DNA from: Brachionus rotundiformis
Taxonomy: Eukaryota > Rotifera > Eurotatoria > Ploima > Brachionidae
Assembly: GCA_016802295.1 (NCBI GenBank)
Contig: JAESIW010000020.1
Coordinates: 5,122,821 to 5,186,820, forward strand
DNA length: 64,000 nt
Reading direction: 5' to 3'
The position numbers and the translations under genes were made by a program. Below the pieces are notes generated by a model. It saw nothing but the letters and a program-made list of their open reading frames with translations. It was not told the origin of the DNA and did not search any database. Numbering within the stretch: position 1 is the first letter of the stretch; the number at the start of each line of letters is the position of its first letter. Shown here piece after piece: positions 47,223 to 59,700 of the stretch.

Positions 47223-48225
47223 TTATATGTAAGCATCTCTAGGAATTGTTGGCACAGTTGTAGGATCTAATCCTGCTTGCTTCATTTTTACTGCTATTTC
47301 ACATAAATAATCATAACATTCGCACATGGACTTAGCTGATTGCCAAGTAGGACCCCAAACATAAATTCCGTGTCTCCTAACTAAAACAGCACATGAATCT
47401 GGATAATCTTCCATTGCTCTTGCCATTCTGTCCTAAAACCAAATAAAATATATTAACAGAAAACTTTTCAAATTACCTTTAAATCTTCTTCAAAAGGTGT
47501 GTTTTCTACAATTGGAATGACAAGCTCTTCATCATATCTGTAATATCCTCCTGAAAAAAAATTTGAAAAAAAAAGAATTATGACCATTTTATTGTAAATA
47601 CCTGATGTACATTTTCTTATTCCTTTTATCATTTCTTGATGAGTTATTCGAAAAGTAGTCCCAGGGTACATAAGAGTTGCCATAACACAATTTTTGGAAT
47701 GGGTGTGAATAACAGAACCAGCATTTCTCATCAAATAAGCGTTCATAAACAGCGGAGTGCATTGACTTGGTTTGTATCTCTTTTCAGCTGGTGGCTCATA
47801 AATTATTTCTCCATTTAATTTTTGGACATATAAATCTTCGGGCTGTTTAAATCTGAGTTGGTTTGGTTTTAATATTTTCAAGTAAAGGTATTACTTGAAC
47901 TCGTTCTTTATGAACTCCGGAAGGTGCTATGTAAACTTCATCACTAAGATTTGATTAATTTGAAAAATAAAAAAATATTTAAGTACTTAAGCTTCATAGT
48001 AATTCCACCACCGGTGCCAGTAACCTTAATTTTTAAAAATTAGTAAATATTCAGATATTTAAGAATGTTTTTACCCAATCAAGGGAATAAAATTGCCTAA
48101 GAAGTTCTGGAATTAAGATTCTTGGATGCTCCTAAAATAAAATTTACCTAATTAGAAAACGATTTATTGTTAACGATATATACCTTATCGTATAGTTGAT
48201 CTTGATATGTTTTGCTTAAAGACAT
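47223..48225 (-). CDS. Apip: Methylthioribulose-1-phosphate dehydratase (APIP/MtnB)
   Basis: Seven exons on the minus strand: 48225-48184, 48131-48075, 48024-47987, 47943-47895, 47842-47602, 47550-47477, 47432-47223; introns 43-52 nt; 236 aa, close to human APIP. It runs [43 protein letters not shown] (substrate loop), [20 protein letters not shown], then [15 protein letters not shown] with the zinc-binding Hx[11 protein letters not shown] with the catalytic Glu, and [12 protein letters not shown] with the third zinc His. Known reaction: dehydration of 5-methylthioribulose-1-phosphate in the cytosolic methionine salvage pathway; in vertebrates the protein also restrains inflammasome and apoptosome signalling. 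All metal and catalytic residues are present. The open frame upstream of PEDLYV (47881-47843) is intron, as shown by the family alignment and a 52-nt GT-AG intron. Confidence 0.95.
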
Positions 48226-49416
48226 TTCAAAATTATAATTTTTCAGATCTAAAAATTCAGATAAGAATATTTTTTATTCAAAAGAATAAACTTTTTGTTT
48301 TAATATAATTTTAAATTATTTAAATATATGAGAATATTTGCAAATATAAAACTAGCGATAAATAAATTGAGAACAAATCGGAAAAAATTTCTTATCTAAT
48401 TGATTAAGCTGAGCAAAATTTGAATTATAAACCAATTTAGCATAACATAAAAATAAGTATTGAGTTAAGAATAATTTTATTTAAATACCTTTCTGAACAA
48501 AGTTAACTTGATGCAACTAAAAAACAAAAAAAATGATTTTAATAAATTTGAAAAAATTACTCTTTGTGATAAGATTTTAATCAATTTATAATTTTTAATT
48601 TTTATTTTTTTAACATAAAAATTGTGTGAATTTTGTATACTTTTATGTATTCAAAGAAAAAAATGATCAAAATTTAATTTAAAATTTTTGAAATTCGATC
48701 TAAGATGCAAGGTTTATTTTTTTGGTATTTCTTGATTGGATTGAGGATACATTGGATTTATTCAAAGTATTTATTGAAAAAAATAAGAAATCATCGTTGT
48801 AAGAAATGTCGCTTGTTGATTTTTATTAAGAAAGATAGAAGATTTAAATTTTTAAATAATTAAAGATAAATTGAAGATAAATAAATATTTAAAAAAAAAT
48901 AAAACTAAAGTTTAACTAATCACTGATAATTCGATTCGAATGCCTCTGCATCAGTCGACACATAACTTAGCCCATTCCAATCCAAAAAATGAAGACCAAT
49001 TCTGTGTCAAATCGGAACTGTCGCTTAAAAGGTTGCAGTAAAGGGGTCCCAGTAAATACATAATAGATGGTTGTCCTCATCTTAATACGCTATGATTGGA
49101 AAAAAGACTACACTTGTTAAAGTTTCCAAGGGATTTGATCTGTTTGAACAGATTCAGATGGTAATGATATAAATGAAGAACAATATAATGAAAAATCCAT
49201 AAACAAACCTATATACATTCTTCTCCTGAAACTTGGTCGATCTTTCAAGCTAATGTTGGATTTCGTAAAATGAGTATAACTTTGGAAAAATTCAAAAACT
49301 GAAGAAGGATTTTTTTATTTATAATTCATCAATGGTAACATAACAAAAATCAAATGCGTGCTTAGAGATTAAAATGATAAAGTAAAATGATATTTTTATG
49401 AATATATATTTCTGTT
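48226..49416. other. Intergenic, with an unidentified GC-richer relic near 48.93-49.25 kb
   Basis: Mostly AT-rich. From about 48925 to 49250 base composition is more balanced, but all frames are broken, so this is probably an old repeat. Family unknown. Confidence 0.4.
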
Positions 49417-49494
49417 ATTCTTTTTTGTATTATACTTTAGAATATTACAAAAAAGGATTATTCTAAAGTATAATACAAAAAATATTCTTTTTTG
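49417..49494. repeat. Perfect 23-bp inverted repeat (foldback) flanked by an 11-bp direct repeat
   Basis: Positions 49421-49443 and 49460-49482 are exact reverse complements (the 5' arm starts TTTTTTGTATTATACTTTAG), with a 16-nt loop. ATTCTTTTTTG occurs at 49417-49427 and again at 49484-49494, bracketing the hairpin. It could be a miniature foldback element, a processed hairpin RNA, or a replication-slippage product. Confidence 0.75.
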
Positions 49495-49840
49495 ATTTGA
49501 TACCATTCTTAAAAATTGGTAAAAAAACCAAAAATATATCAAAAAAAGCATGATGAAATAAAATTGATTATAATAAAATTTTAAACTTTTTACTAAAGGC
49601 AAAAGTTTTTTTTTACTTAAAATAAAAGCCTAAATAAAAGATGCCTGTATCAGATATATTAGTTAAATGTTGATGTTAAATAATCACTGTTAATCTTGGT
49701 TAATTAGGTTGATATACGAGTTATAATCAAATTTAAATTTATTTGATAAAAATTAAAAATAATTTTAAATGATTTTAATTATGAAATAAATAATTGCTAC
49801 CTGACATTAAAATAATTTATTTATCAAATGAGTAATAAAA

Positions 49841-50701
49841 ATGAACGAAAAAATTGCACCAGATTTTGCCCCAATTTTTAAGGCATCCAAGCTCGGTCCA
49901 CTGTGTGGAAATCCAAGTGAATCTACAATGTTTCGTTTTGTCAAAGAGTTTAAACCTTTCTCAGAATTTATTCCTAAATCATCCAAAACTAATATAAATA
50001 GTCGTCTATCACAAAACGAAAAAACTTTAATTAAAAGCTTATTAGATTCAAATATTGAAATTGAAAATTTGAAGTTTGATGATAAAAAAGTTTTGGATAG
50101 TTTTTCAAACGAAAGGCTTAATTTAAAGGAGGAAAATGCAGCAAAGAACAATGTTGAAGAGTACTCCACTGCTGAAAGTGATGAGGAAGCCTTTATTGAT
50201 ATTAATAATGAAAATAAAAAAGATGGTGATGCAAGAAAGAAAGACAATGTCATTAAGCTTATTATTAGCACCCAAAGAGGAAAAAAACTAGAAAAAATAA
50301 TTTTTGAAAAAATCAAAGAAGATACACAAATTAATTTTGTCAGTGATAAAACTAGAAAAATTAAAAATTTTGAAGTATTCCAGATAGTAGGAATTATTGA
50401 TGGTATATGTGTAGAAGAAAAATGCATTTTGGAGATAAAAACTAGGAGTAAATTTGATAAAAATAAAGAAACAATATCCAAAAATGAAAGAATTCAAGTA
50501 TTAGTATATATGAATATTCATGAGTGCAAAAGTTGTCTATTTGTTGAATCTGGACCAAACGGAGATTTTAAAAAGACAATCATTGAATACGATGAGATTG
50601 CTTTTAATGAGATAGTTGAAAATCTTAAGAATTTTTGCAATTATGCACGTAATTTTAACCAAGATGAATTTAAAAATCTCATAAATAAATACTGTAGATA
50701 A
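49841..50701 (+). CDS. PD-(D/E)XK nuclease-fold protein (copy 2)
   Basis: 286 aa, single exon. The C-terminal half repeats the core of the 31.7-32.5 kb gene: TQRGKKLEKIIFEKI (helix A Glu), FQIVGIIDGI (active-site Asp), ILEIKTRSKF (ExK), RIQVLVYMNIHECKSCLFVE (Gln helix and next strand) and FKKTIIEYDE. All PD-(D/E)XK catalytic positions are kept. The N-terminal half differs: it has FKPFSEF, parallel to RFHPYSRY in copy 1, and a long acidic insert at about residues 105-135. Both genes are intronless and about the same length, so they are paralogues of one family of unknown role, probably DNA-cleaving. The foldback repeat at 49.4 kb lies 350 bp upstream. The ATG at 49841 is the first in frame. 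Confidence 0.7.
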   Translation: MNEKIAPDFAPIFKASKLGPLCGNPSESTMFRFVKEFKPFSEFIPKSSKTNINSRLSQNEKTLIKSLLDSNIEIENLKFDDKKVLDSFSNERLNLKEENAAKNNVEEYSTAESDEEAFIDINNENKKDGDARKKDNVIKLIISTQRGKKLEKIIFEKIKEDTQINFVSDKTRKIKNFEVFQIVGIIDGICVEEKCILEIKTRSKFDKNKETISKNERIQVLVYMNIHECKSCLFVESGPNGDFKKTIIEYDEIAFNEIVENLKNFCNYARNFNQDEFKNLINKYCR

Positions 50702-50882
50702 ATTATTTAAACATTTTATTTTTAAATAAATAATTTTTTAAATCATAAATATATTATATATTTAAATTACTTTCAAAAATCTAATATGGTTGTACTGGAC
50801 AAAAAATTAAAATTCGTTCGCAATGTTAAAAGATATGTATACGAGAATTGGTGGTGCTTAATTTTATTTTATTAAAAAAGAC
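50702..50882. other. Short AT-rich spacer
   Basis: Nothing recognised. Confidence 0.5.
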
Positions 50883-51490
50883 ATGACAACAGTCTTACTC
50901 TTACAGCTAAAAATAAAGTGTCACGTAAATCAATTGAATGAAGCGCTAATTTTTCTTTTTCAGATATTTTCCATAGAATCAAAGAGACAATTCCATCTAT
51001 TAACTTCTGTAAAAATACAGTTCTTTAAGACGTTTATATTGCCTTATTTTGATTATTGCTCGACTCTCTTATGCTATTTCTCAAAAGAGACTATAATCAA
51101 ATTAGCCAAGAGTTATTATTTAACATTATTTAAATTATTTAGGTTCAAATTTGATGTAAATAACTTTAATGATATTAATAACTTCTTAGAAAACTATGGC
51201 TTATATGCATTCCAACATAGAATACTAGACAGAATGCTATCTTTTGCTTATAAAACACTATACTTTCATAATTCTCCATTAATTTGAAATATATTCTAAG
51301 GATTAATGAGAATCTGATAGAACCAACATCAAAATCAGGAAATGGCGAAGAAATTTTTGGATTTTTTTGCTCAAGATTTATAAATTGCTTTGTGATCAAG
51401 AGATCAATCTTGAATTGAAAAATTTACTACATTCAACATTCAATAATATTAATTTGATTTTCTCAGATTTTGTAAAAATATTCAAAAAAT
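50883..51490 (+). mobile_element. Non-LTR retrotransposon 3' coding fragment
   Basis: The translation VKIQFFKTFILPYFDYCSTL, then SYYLTLFKLFRFK and AFQHRILDRMLSFAYKT, has the order of the region after the RT domain in jockey/CR1-type LINE polymerases (S.....K....ILPY.DYC..L...). It is open for about 400 nt, then broken by stops, and has neither RT catalytic motifs nor an endonuclease. A dead 5'-truncated copy. Confidence 0.65.
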
Positions 51491-51561
51491 TTGATTTAAA
51501 CATTTTAATGTTTTACTTTTTTAAATAATTTTATAAAAAAATTTATTCATTTTTAATTTAG

Positions 51562-52000
51562 TAGTAGTAGTTCTTGCTGCTACAACTAGCATGTAGATTG
51601 TCTGAGAATTTAAGTGATAAAAGACAATGGTTTGCGCTTATACAATCAAGTAAAGACTACGGAAATATCAAGCATTCAATTTTCAATAATATTATTATTA
51701 TTTCAATTTGTATTCAATTTTGTTTCAACATTCAAGTTGTAGAAGTTCTTGCTGCGAGCATGTAGATTGTCTGAGCCCATCGCCACCAATTTGCCGTGTA
51801 GAGCTGTAGCTGCCGATTCCATTGAACTTATCTAAAGCCATTTTAAAATTAGCGATTGACTTGGATTTCACAACATTTTCTGGCAACTTATTCCAATGCA
51901 GAACTACTCTGTTTGAGAAGAATACATGTCTGGCACTTACTGCAGCCTCAAATCGTTTCTAATTTGACTTAACAAAACTTGTAAACTTTCTCTCTGAACT
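51562..52000. repeat. Repeat-rich patch with a duplicated 40-bp segment and a piece of ATE1 sequence
   Basis: A segment including GCATGTAGATTGTCTGAG occurs at about 51562-51606 and again at 51737-51776. Between them, 51639-51667 matches ATE1 at 52695-52723 in 28 of 29 bases. Positions 51880-51920 resemble a patch at 13450-13490 (both can be read GNLFQ..TTL). This is mosaic mobile-element debris. Confidence 0.55.
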
Positions 52001-52362
52001 CTGAATTTTTAAATATTTTATATTATTTAAATAAATGGAGTCTTAATCGGTTTTTATGACAAGGGTAAATGTTAATTGATTTGGTAATTACTCTAAAATA
52101 GTTGGTCTCGCTTAGGACATTCTTAAGTAAAAAAAAATTTCTTAAATAAATAGAAGGTTGGATGGACTCGTTTTCTATAGTAATTTAAATTGTATTTTTT
52201 TTAATATTTAACTAAAATTATCATGGAACAATTTTTATTTAGAAAAATGTTAATTTAGATTTTTAATCAAATTTAGTCTTTTAATAGTTATTTTAATTTC
52301 TTAAAATAATTTCAAAACGAACATTTTTACAAATATTAGGATTATTTGAAGAAAGGCTAAAA

Positions 52363-54260
<1,898 letters not shown>

Positions 54261-55339
54261 CTCTTGAAATTTTTAATTTATTTTAAATCTATAGAGGCGA
54301 ATTTAAAAGCTTTTAAATATAAATTTAAACAAAACTTTATTTTAGTTTAATAAATCTTTATTTTTATATGACAATATTTTCGTATTTTGATTGAAAAAAT
54401 AATATTATTAAGCACAATAGATAATGAAAATATTCATGAAAATTTTTGATATTTATCAATTATTTGAATTTTTTGAAAATTTGAAAAATTATTTAAAGAT
54501 TAATTAAATTTGATCGTTAAGTGACTTAATAATTCTCTAAATATTCACCGGAGAAAGGCACCTCCGACCCTAAGAGTAAGCTTCAAAAAAGAGTCAAGCA
54601 ATATCTTGGCGCCTATTTCCATTTTGTCGGGAAAGTAACACCAATAATAAAAACATTCTACATGATAACTCCAATCACTCGAACGGAGTAGTTGTGATAC
54701 ACATCTTTGATTATTAGAATAGATAGGTTTACTTTTAAGCTTAAGTACAGGAAACCAGATGAATGGTGATTTAAAGATGCTTAAGTATTGGTTCTTCCTC
54801 ATCTTGCTAATCAACTTGTATGAATGGACTTTCAGCATCTGCGCGTCCTTTTTGTCATCCGCCGATCATCGTGCCTTCTTAGCGCATTTCCTCATAAAAC
54901 AGGACTACGCATTGCACATCAAGTAGATGGGTGTTTTTTTTTGGAACCCCGCTGATTAACCAACTCATTCACAACTTTTTTTATTATTCTACTCATGTTG
55001 TCGTTTTCAAAAACTGGGTTTTAATTAGATATCACTTGACAAGTCACCTAAAAAAGTACCAGCTATTTTAATCAGTTGCAAAAAATGAGATAATAATTAT
55101 ATGCTTTTAATTAACTAAATATGAGTCATTTTTAGAATATTTTCAAAATTAAAATTTAAAAAAAAAACTTAATATTATAAAGTGTTAATAGCAAAATTTA
55201 GAATATTAATAATTTTGATACAAGAATTGTCCTTTAGATCGAATTTGTTAGTTTGAAAAGGTTAACTTTCTATTTCAATATAAAATTAACTTGATTGACT
55301 TAATTAATAATTTAATTTATTAAAAATATATTTTAGGGA
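54261..55339. other. Intergenic, with unidentified repeat relic near 54.55-54.96 kb
   Basis: Positions 54545-54960 are GC-richer than the surroundings and hold a 97-codon open frame on the minus strand (54838-54545, MRKNQYLSIFKSPFIWFPVL inside it) that continues upstream only with stops. The character is that of a decayed mobile element; the family is not recognised. The rest is AT-rich. Confidence 0.4.
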
Positions 55340-56290
55340 TGATCCCAGGTTTCGTCCGAAAAGTAGTTTTTTCTAAGATTATGTCTTTTGCTCTCAGGCC
55401 TAGTGTTTAAGATGTAGTTTATACCATTTTTGAAATTCACAATCTCCATATTGTTCACTAGTTTAAACATTCGGATTAGATCTCCACGTATCCTTCTTGT
55501 TCTTAGACTTGGTAATTTCAGTCTAGATAGCCGTTGTGGATATTCCGAATCTGCAAGTTAAGGTACTAATCTCGATCTCATTTATGTCTTTTTTTAAGTA
55601 AGAATACCATGAGCTGATGGCATATTCCAAATGAGGCCTGACAAGTGAGCAGTATAGTAGTCTTACTATTTTTGTTACTGGGAATTTGAAAGATCTGCGG
55701 ATCATCCCCAATATACGGTTTGCCCTTGCAGTCACATTTTTGATGTGAGAGTCCCATTTCAAGTCGCTTTGGATATAAATACCTAAGTTTCTTTCGCAAG
55801 CAGACTTTTTGAGCGGTTTTGAATCGATAGTATAATCGAATTCTGTGTTCATCTTGCCAATATGTAAAACTTTGCACTTAACAATATTCAGTGATGTTTA
55901 CCAGTCTCTTGACCATCTGCATATGTTGTCTAAATCGGATTGTAGACTAAGGATCGAGCTGAAACTCTTGATTACTGATATAATTTTTGTATCATCTGTA
56001 TAAGCTTCACATTCATTTTCGATAATTTCTAACATGTCATTAATGTAAATAACAAAAATTAATGGTCCCAGTACTGAGCCCTGAGGCACTCCACTTGTCA
56101 CATCTATCCAATTTGAACATGTTTCACCAAGTATCACCTTTTGAGTTCTACCCTTCAAAAACGATGTGATCCATCATATCATACGTTCACCATAACTATA
56201 AAAATTTAGTTTATACAAAAACTTATCATGAGAAACTCTATCGAATTATTTCGCAAAATCAGTATACACCAGATCCACCGAAAAACCTTG
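55340..56290 (-). mobile_element. Jockey/CR1-type non-LTR retrotransposon fragment (reverse transcriptase), decayed
   Basis: On the minus strand from about 56285 the translation gives the RT core in order: a DFAK.FDRVSH palm block, WI.SFLKGRTQ, SGVPQGSVLGPLIFVIYIND, the catalytic block as AYTDDTKI (usually A/YADD), DLDNICRWS, the thumb region ERNLGIYIQSDLKWDSHI and ANRILGMIRRSF, and LLYCSLVRPHLEYAISSW, followed by the C-terminal LRKL-type tail. At least three in-frame stops and one frameshift near 55580 break it, and the endonuclease end is missing. The Ala-to-Thr change in the catalytic block would also harm activity. Confidence 0.85.
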
Positions 56291-56429
56291 ATGTGAAAAA
56301 AATTTTTTTAATCGTTTGATTTCAATACGAAAATTTGAGCATAAAATTAAAAAATTGAATTAATACAAAATTTAGAAAGAAAAAAAATTAGTATTTTGCT
56401 TTCATGTTTTTCATTAAGAATATTTGATA

Positions 56430-56600
56430 ATTGTTGGACGGTTTCGTCGATGCCATATAGTTCTATTACATTAAGTTATCTTTTTACTCGAATCTTGGTA
56501 TTGTTTAGTGTTACAAAATCATCAGATATATGAAAAATTGTTTCACTTACTTAGGAAGGATTATAAGTGAATCAATGGAAGCGCATAAAAAATTATAAAA
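56430..56600 (+). mobile_element. Small RTE-like LINE fragment
   Basis: Contains FTYLGRIISESM-like coding sequence (around 56540-56590) almost identical in DNA to the block at about 8378-8410 of the larger RTE-like fragment (cttaggaa..atcataagtgaatcaatg). Only this short part remains. Confidence 0.6.
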
Positions 56601-56777
56601 TTAAAATTTAATATCTTCTTTATTAAATCCAAATCAAAAATGATAAATAATAGAAACATTTTATTTAATTATTTAAAAAACATTAAATCAAAAAATATGA
56701 ATTTTTTATATTAAAAAATAATTTATCTAAATTAAAGCTTTTGATAAAATTAATACATAAATTTTGATCAAAATATT

Positions 56778-59700
56778 TTAATTAATTTCGGTTTTCAGCT
56801 GAGTTATCTGATTTTGCAAATCTTTAATAGAATTGGCGTTTTTGCTTAGCAATTGTTCCATCTGATTCAAATATTCTTTACAGTCCATTTTGCTATCATT
56901 CATGCTCATCAAATGAATTTCTCTTTGACAAGTTTGAATTAAATCAGTCAATTGATTCTGGTGAGCTTTTATCAAATGGGTCCTTTTCAAGAAAATTTTC
57001 TTACAATCTTAAAATATTTCTTAAAAAAATCATACTTGTTCGGTATATCAACTTTTTCGTTCTCCTCAGTCTTTTGGTACTCAACTTGTTGGTTATCGGC
57101 CATAGCCGAGTTTTTGTACTTTTCTGACTCGGTTGAAGGTACGCGCCAAATTTTGCTACATACTGTCTTAAGTCTAGGCGACAGATTTTCAGCCTCACTT
57201 TTGCCCAGAGCTTGTTTTAAAGAAAAAGACGATTCGAAAGAAGATGAAGAAGAACTCAGTCTAATTGGAATCGGATTCAATAATTGAGTCCTTGGGGTAG
57301 CAACAGGCTCTTTTTCTTTATCTTGCACAATTGGTGAAAATTCACACTTTTTAATAGGGCTATCAAATTTTGTTTCCAGTGACTTGAACGATTTTGAAAA
57401 TAGGCTACTTCCTTTGTACATTGATTTCTCAAAAGCGTCATTTTCAGATAACAAAGTGCTGTCATTTTGCTGATACTTTTCAGCAGGTGAGTTATTGAAA
57501 TTCTCCATTTGACTCTCTATAAACTTTTTCTCCAAGTCATCCTCTGCTTCATTTGGCTTAAAGTTTCTTCTAAAATTCAAATTGTCCAAATTTTCTTGCT
57601 GTTTTTCAAGATGCCTTCTCTTTTGTAAAAACTCACAATAAACATCCTTGTTAAAAGAGCTCATTTTTTCTTCCTTGAACGAATCTGTTGAGTCTGTGGA
57701 ATTTTTGCGCACTGGCTCGGGACTATTCGAGCCAGCGTCTTTAATTTCATTTCTTAAATTGGTCAATTTGCTTTCCAAATTTCTAATATAGGTCCTCAGC
57801 TGATTTTGCGAGTCGAGAGCATTTTTAAGGTGCTCGCTGGTCTCACTGAATTTCTTGAAACTTAAAGATGAATTTTCATTCGAATCAGAAAAATCATTTT
57901 GAAATGATTCGTCTCCAGTAACCAAATATTTCTTTGCTTCCAACATTTCGCGCTGTTTCTTTCTTAGCAAATTAAGTTTTTCTTCATTCACGGTTAGTTC
58001 TGCTTTATTCATTTCAGGTGTTGGTGATACCCTATAAATATTGTTTATACGCTGCTCATTTTTCATCTTTTTTCTAGTCTCAAATGATTTATTCAATTCA
58101 TCACTCTCTACTCCGGATTCATCATCATCATCATCATTTTTCTGCTCATCAGCCCAATCAGCTCTAATTTCTTTTTCTCTCATTTCGCTATTAGGATAAA
58201 TTTTACTATTTAAATAGTCATTTTGAGGATTAATTGAATAACAATTTATTTGATTTATATCATTCATGTTTCTTTCTCGGGTATTGGTTTTTTCAAAATA
58301 TCTGTCTGCTAGCTCGGCTATCTGATCAGAGCTTTTGGGCATAGTTTTTAGCTTATGGCCTTTAATTGGTGTATCGTGCACGAAAAGCATGTCCTCAGCC
58401 GGTCCAAAATCTGAGTTGTTTTTGATCACCGATTTTATAGGTGTTGAGGAACAGTTTATTTTTGATGGATGAAACAGTGAGCTTGTTTTGGCCTTGGTGC
58501 TGGAAAAACTTTTGGTTAATGGCTTTGAGCGGAGAATATTGTTCGAATTGGAGTTCTTAACCACACTTTCAATCAAATAATTAAAAGTTCTCTTTTCATT
58601 GGTATTTTTTGGAACTTTGTTAATGTTTTCAATTGGTTTTTTGCTGTTCAAAGCGACACTTTTTGATCTAATCTTAGCCATTATATTATTTGAATTTTCG
58701 ATTTTTTTTTTCACTTCTTCATTTTTTTGTGGCGGAAGTTTTGGTTTTTGTTGCTCGGAGTTTCGACGAGCGCTTTTACAAACTGTTGGAGTGCTCTTGG
58801 AAGCTAATTCATGCTTTTTCCGATTTCTGAGTGCCATTTGACGTACTCTATTGGCGTATTGTAGAGTGTTTAATGAGCAAGATGTACAGTCGTTAGTAGG
58901 AGAAACAGTAGCTATCAATATGGTGTTGCCAGTGCCAATAAAACAGTCTCTTAGAACACGGGTCAATTTACTTTGCCTGAATGGAGCATAGGCTCGATAT
59001 TGGTCAATGCATCTGATACATTCTTTAAGCTAAAATAAAAATTAGTATTTAAAATAATGAAACAAAAATAGTTTTATATTTTATTTTATATGAAAAAATT
59101 TAAGAAATTTAAGTTTTTTTAGATAAAATTCAAAATTTTATTTTTAAACAAATCTTTAAACTTTCATAAAATTAATTTCGATTTTGATAATGGATGGAAC
59201 AAACTTTGAATCTAATGAAAAAATCTTGAAGATATTTAATTAAATTTTCTATAACTTATATTAAGTACCAATTTAATTAATTTAGCATATAAATTTATTT
59301 TAATTCTTATAAGCTAATAAAATTGTTTGTTTTCTTGGTTAAGATGGTTAAGAGATAAGTTTCTTAATAGTTATTGAATCTAATGAATTATTAAAATTAA
59401 TTTATAAACTTTCTAGTTTCATGATTTAAAATAGAAAATAATACTAATTAGTATCAAAATAAATTATCCAAATATTTTAGGTATAGTAAGATTAGATTTA
59501 TTTTTTAATTAGTTAAAATTTATTTATTTTCAAAAAAAATCAGACAATAAAAAAAGCTTACTGCCAGAAGACTCTGATTTATTTCGGCTCCTTCTTTCCT
59601 ATTGTCTTTTAAATTGTTTTGTGCATCAATTCCTCGTTCACTTCCAGCCAAATCAATAAACAAAAGCCTAAAAGGCTTACCTATGTTTGAATTATTCGAA

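Noticed and set aside
47843..47894. N-terminal extension of the APIP exon (frame open up to 47881)
   Set aside because: Family alignment joins HKERVQ directly to PEDLYV; the extension is a 52-nt intron.
50883..51287. Possible 134-aa host gene
   Set aside because: The sequence has the pattern of the post-RT region of LINE polymerases and decays into stops downstream.
56983..57035. C-terminal end of the kinesin ORF ([15 protein letters not shown])
   Set aside because: A 53-nt intron removes it and attaches the KIF24-type C-terminal helix in the next exon.
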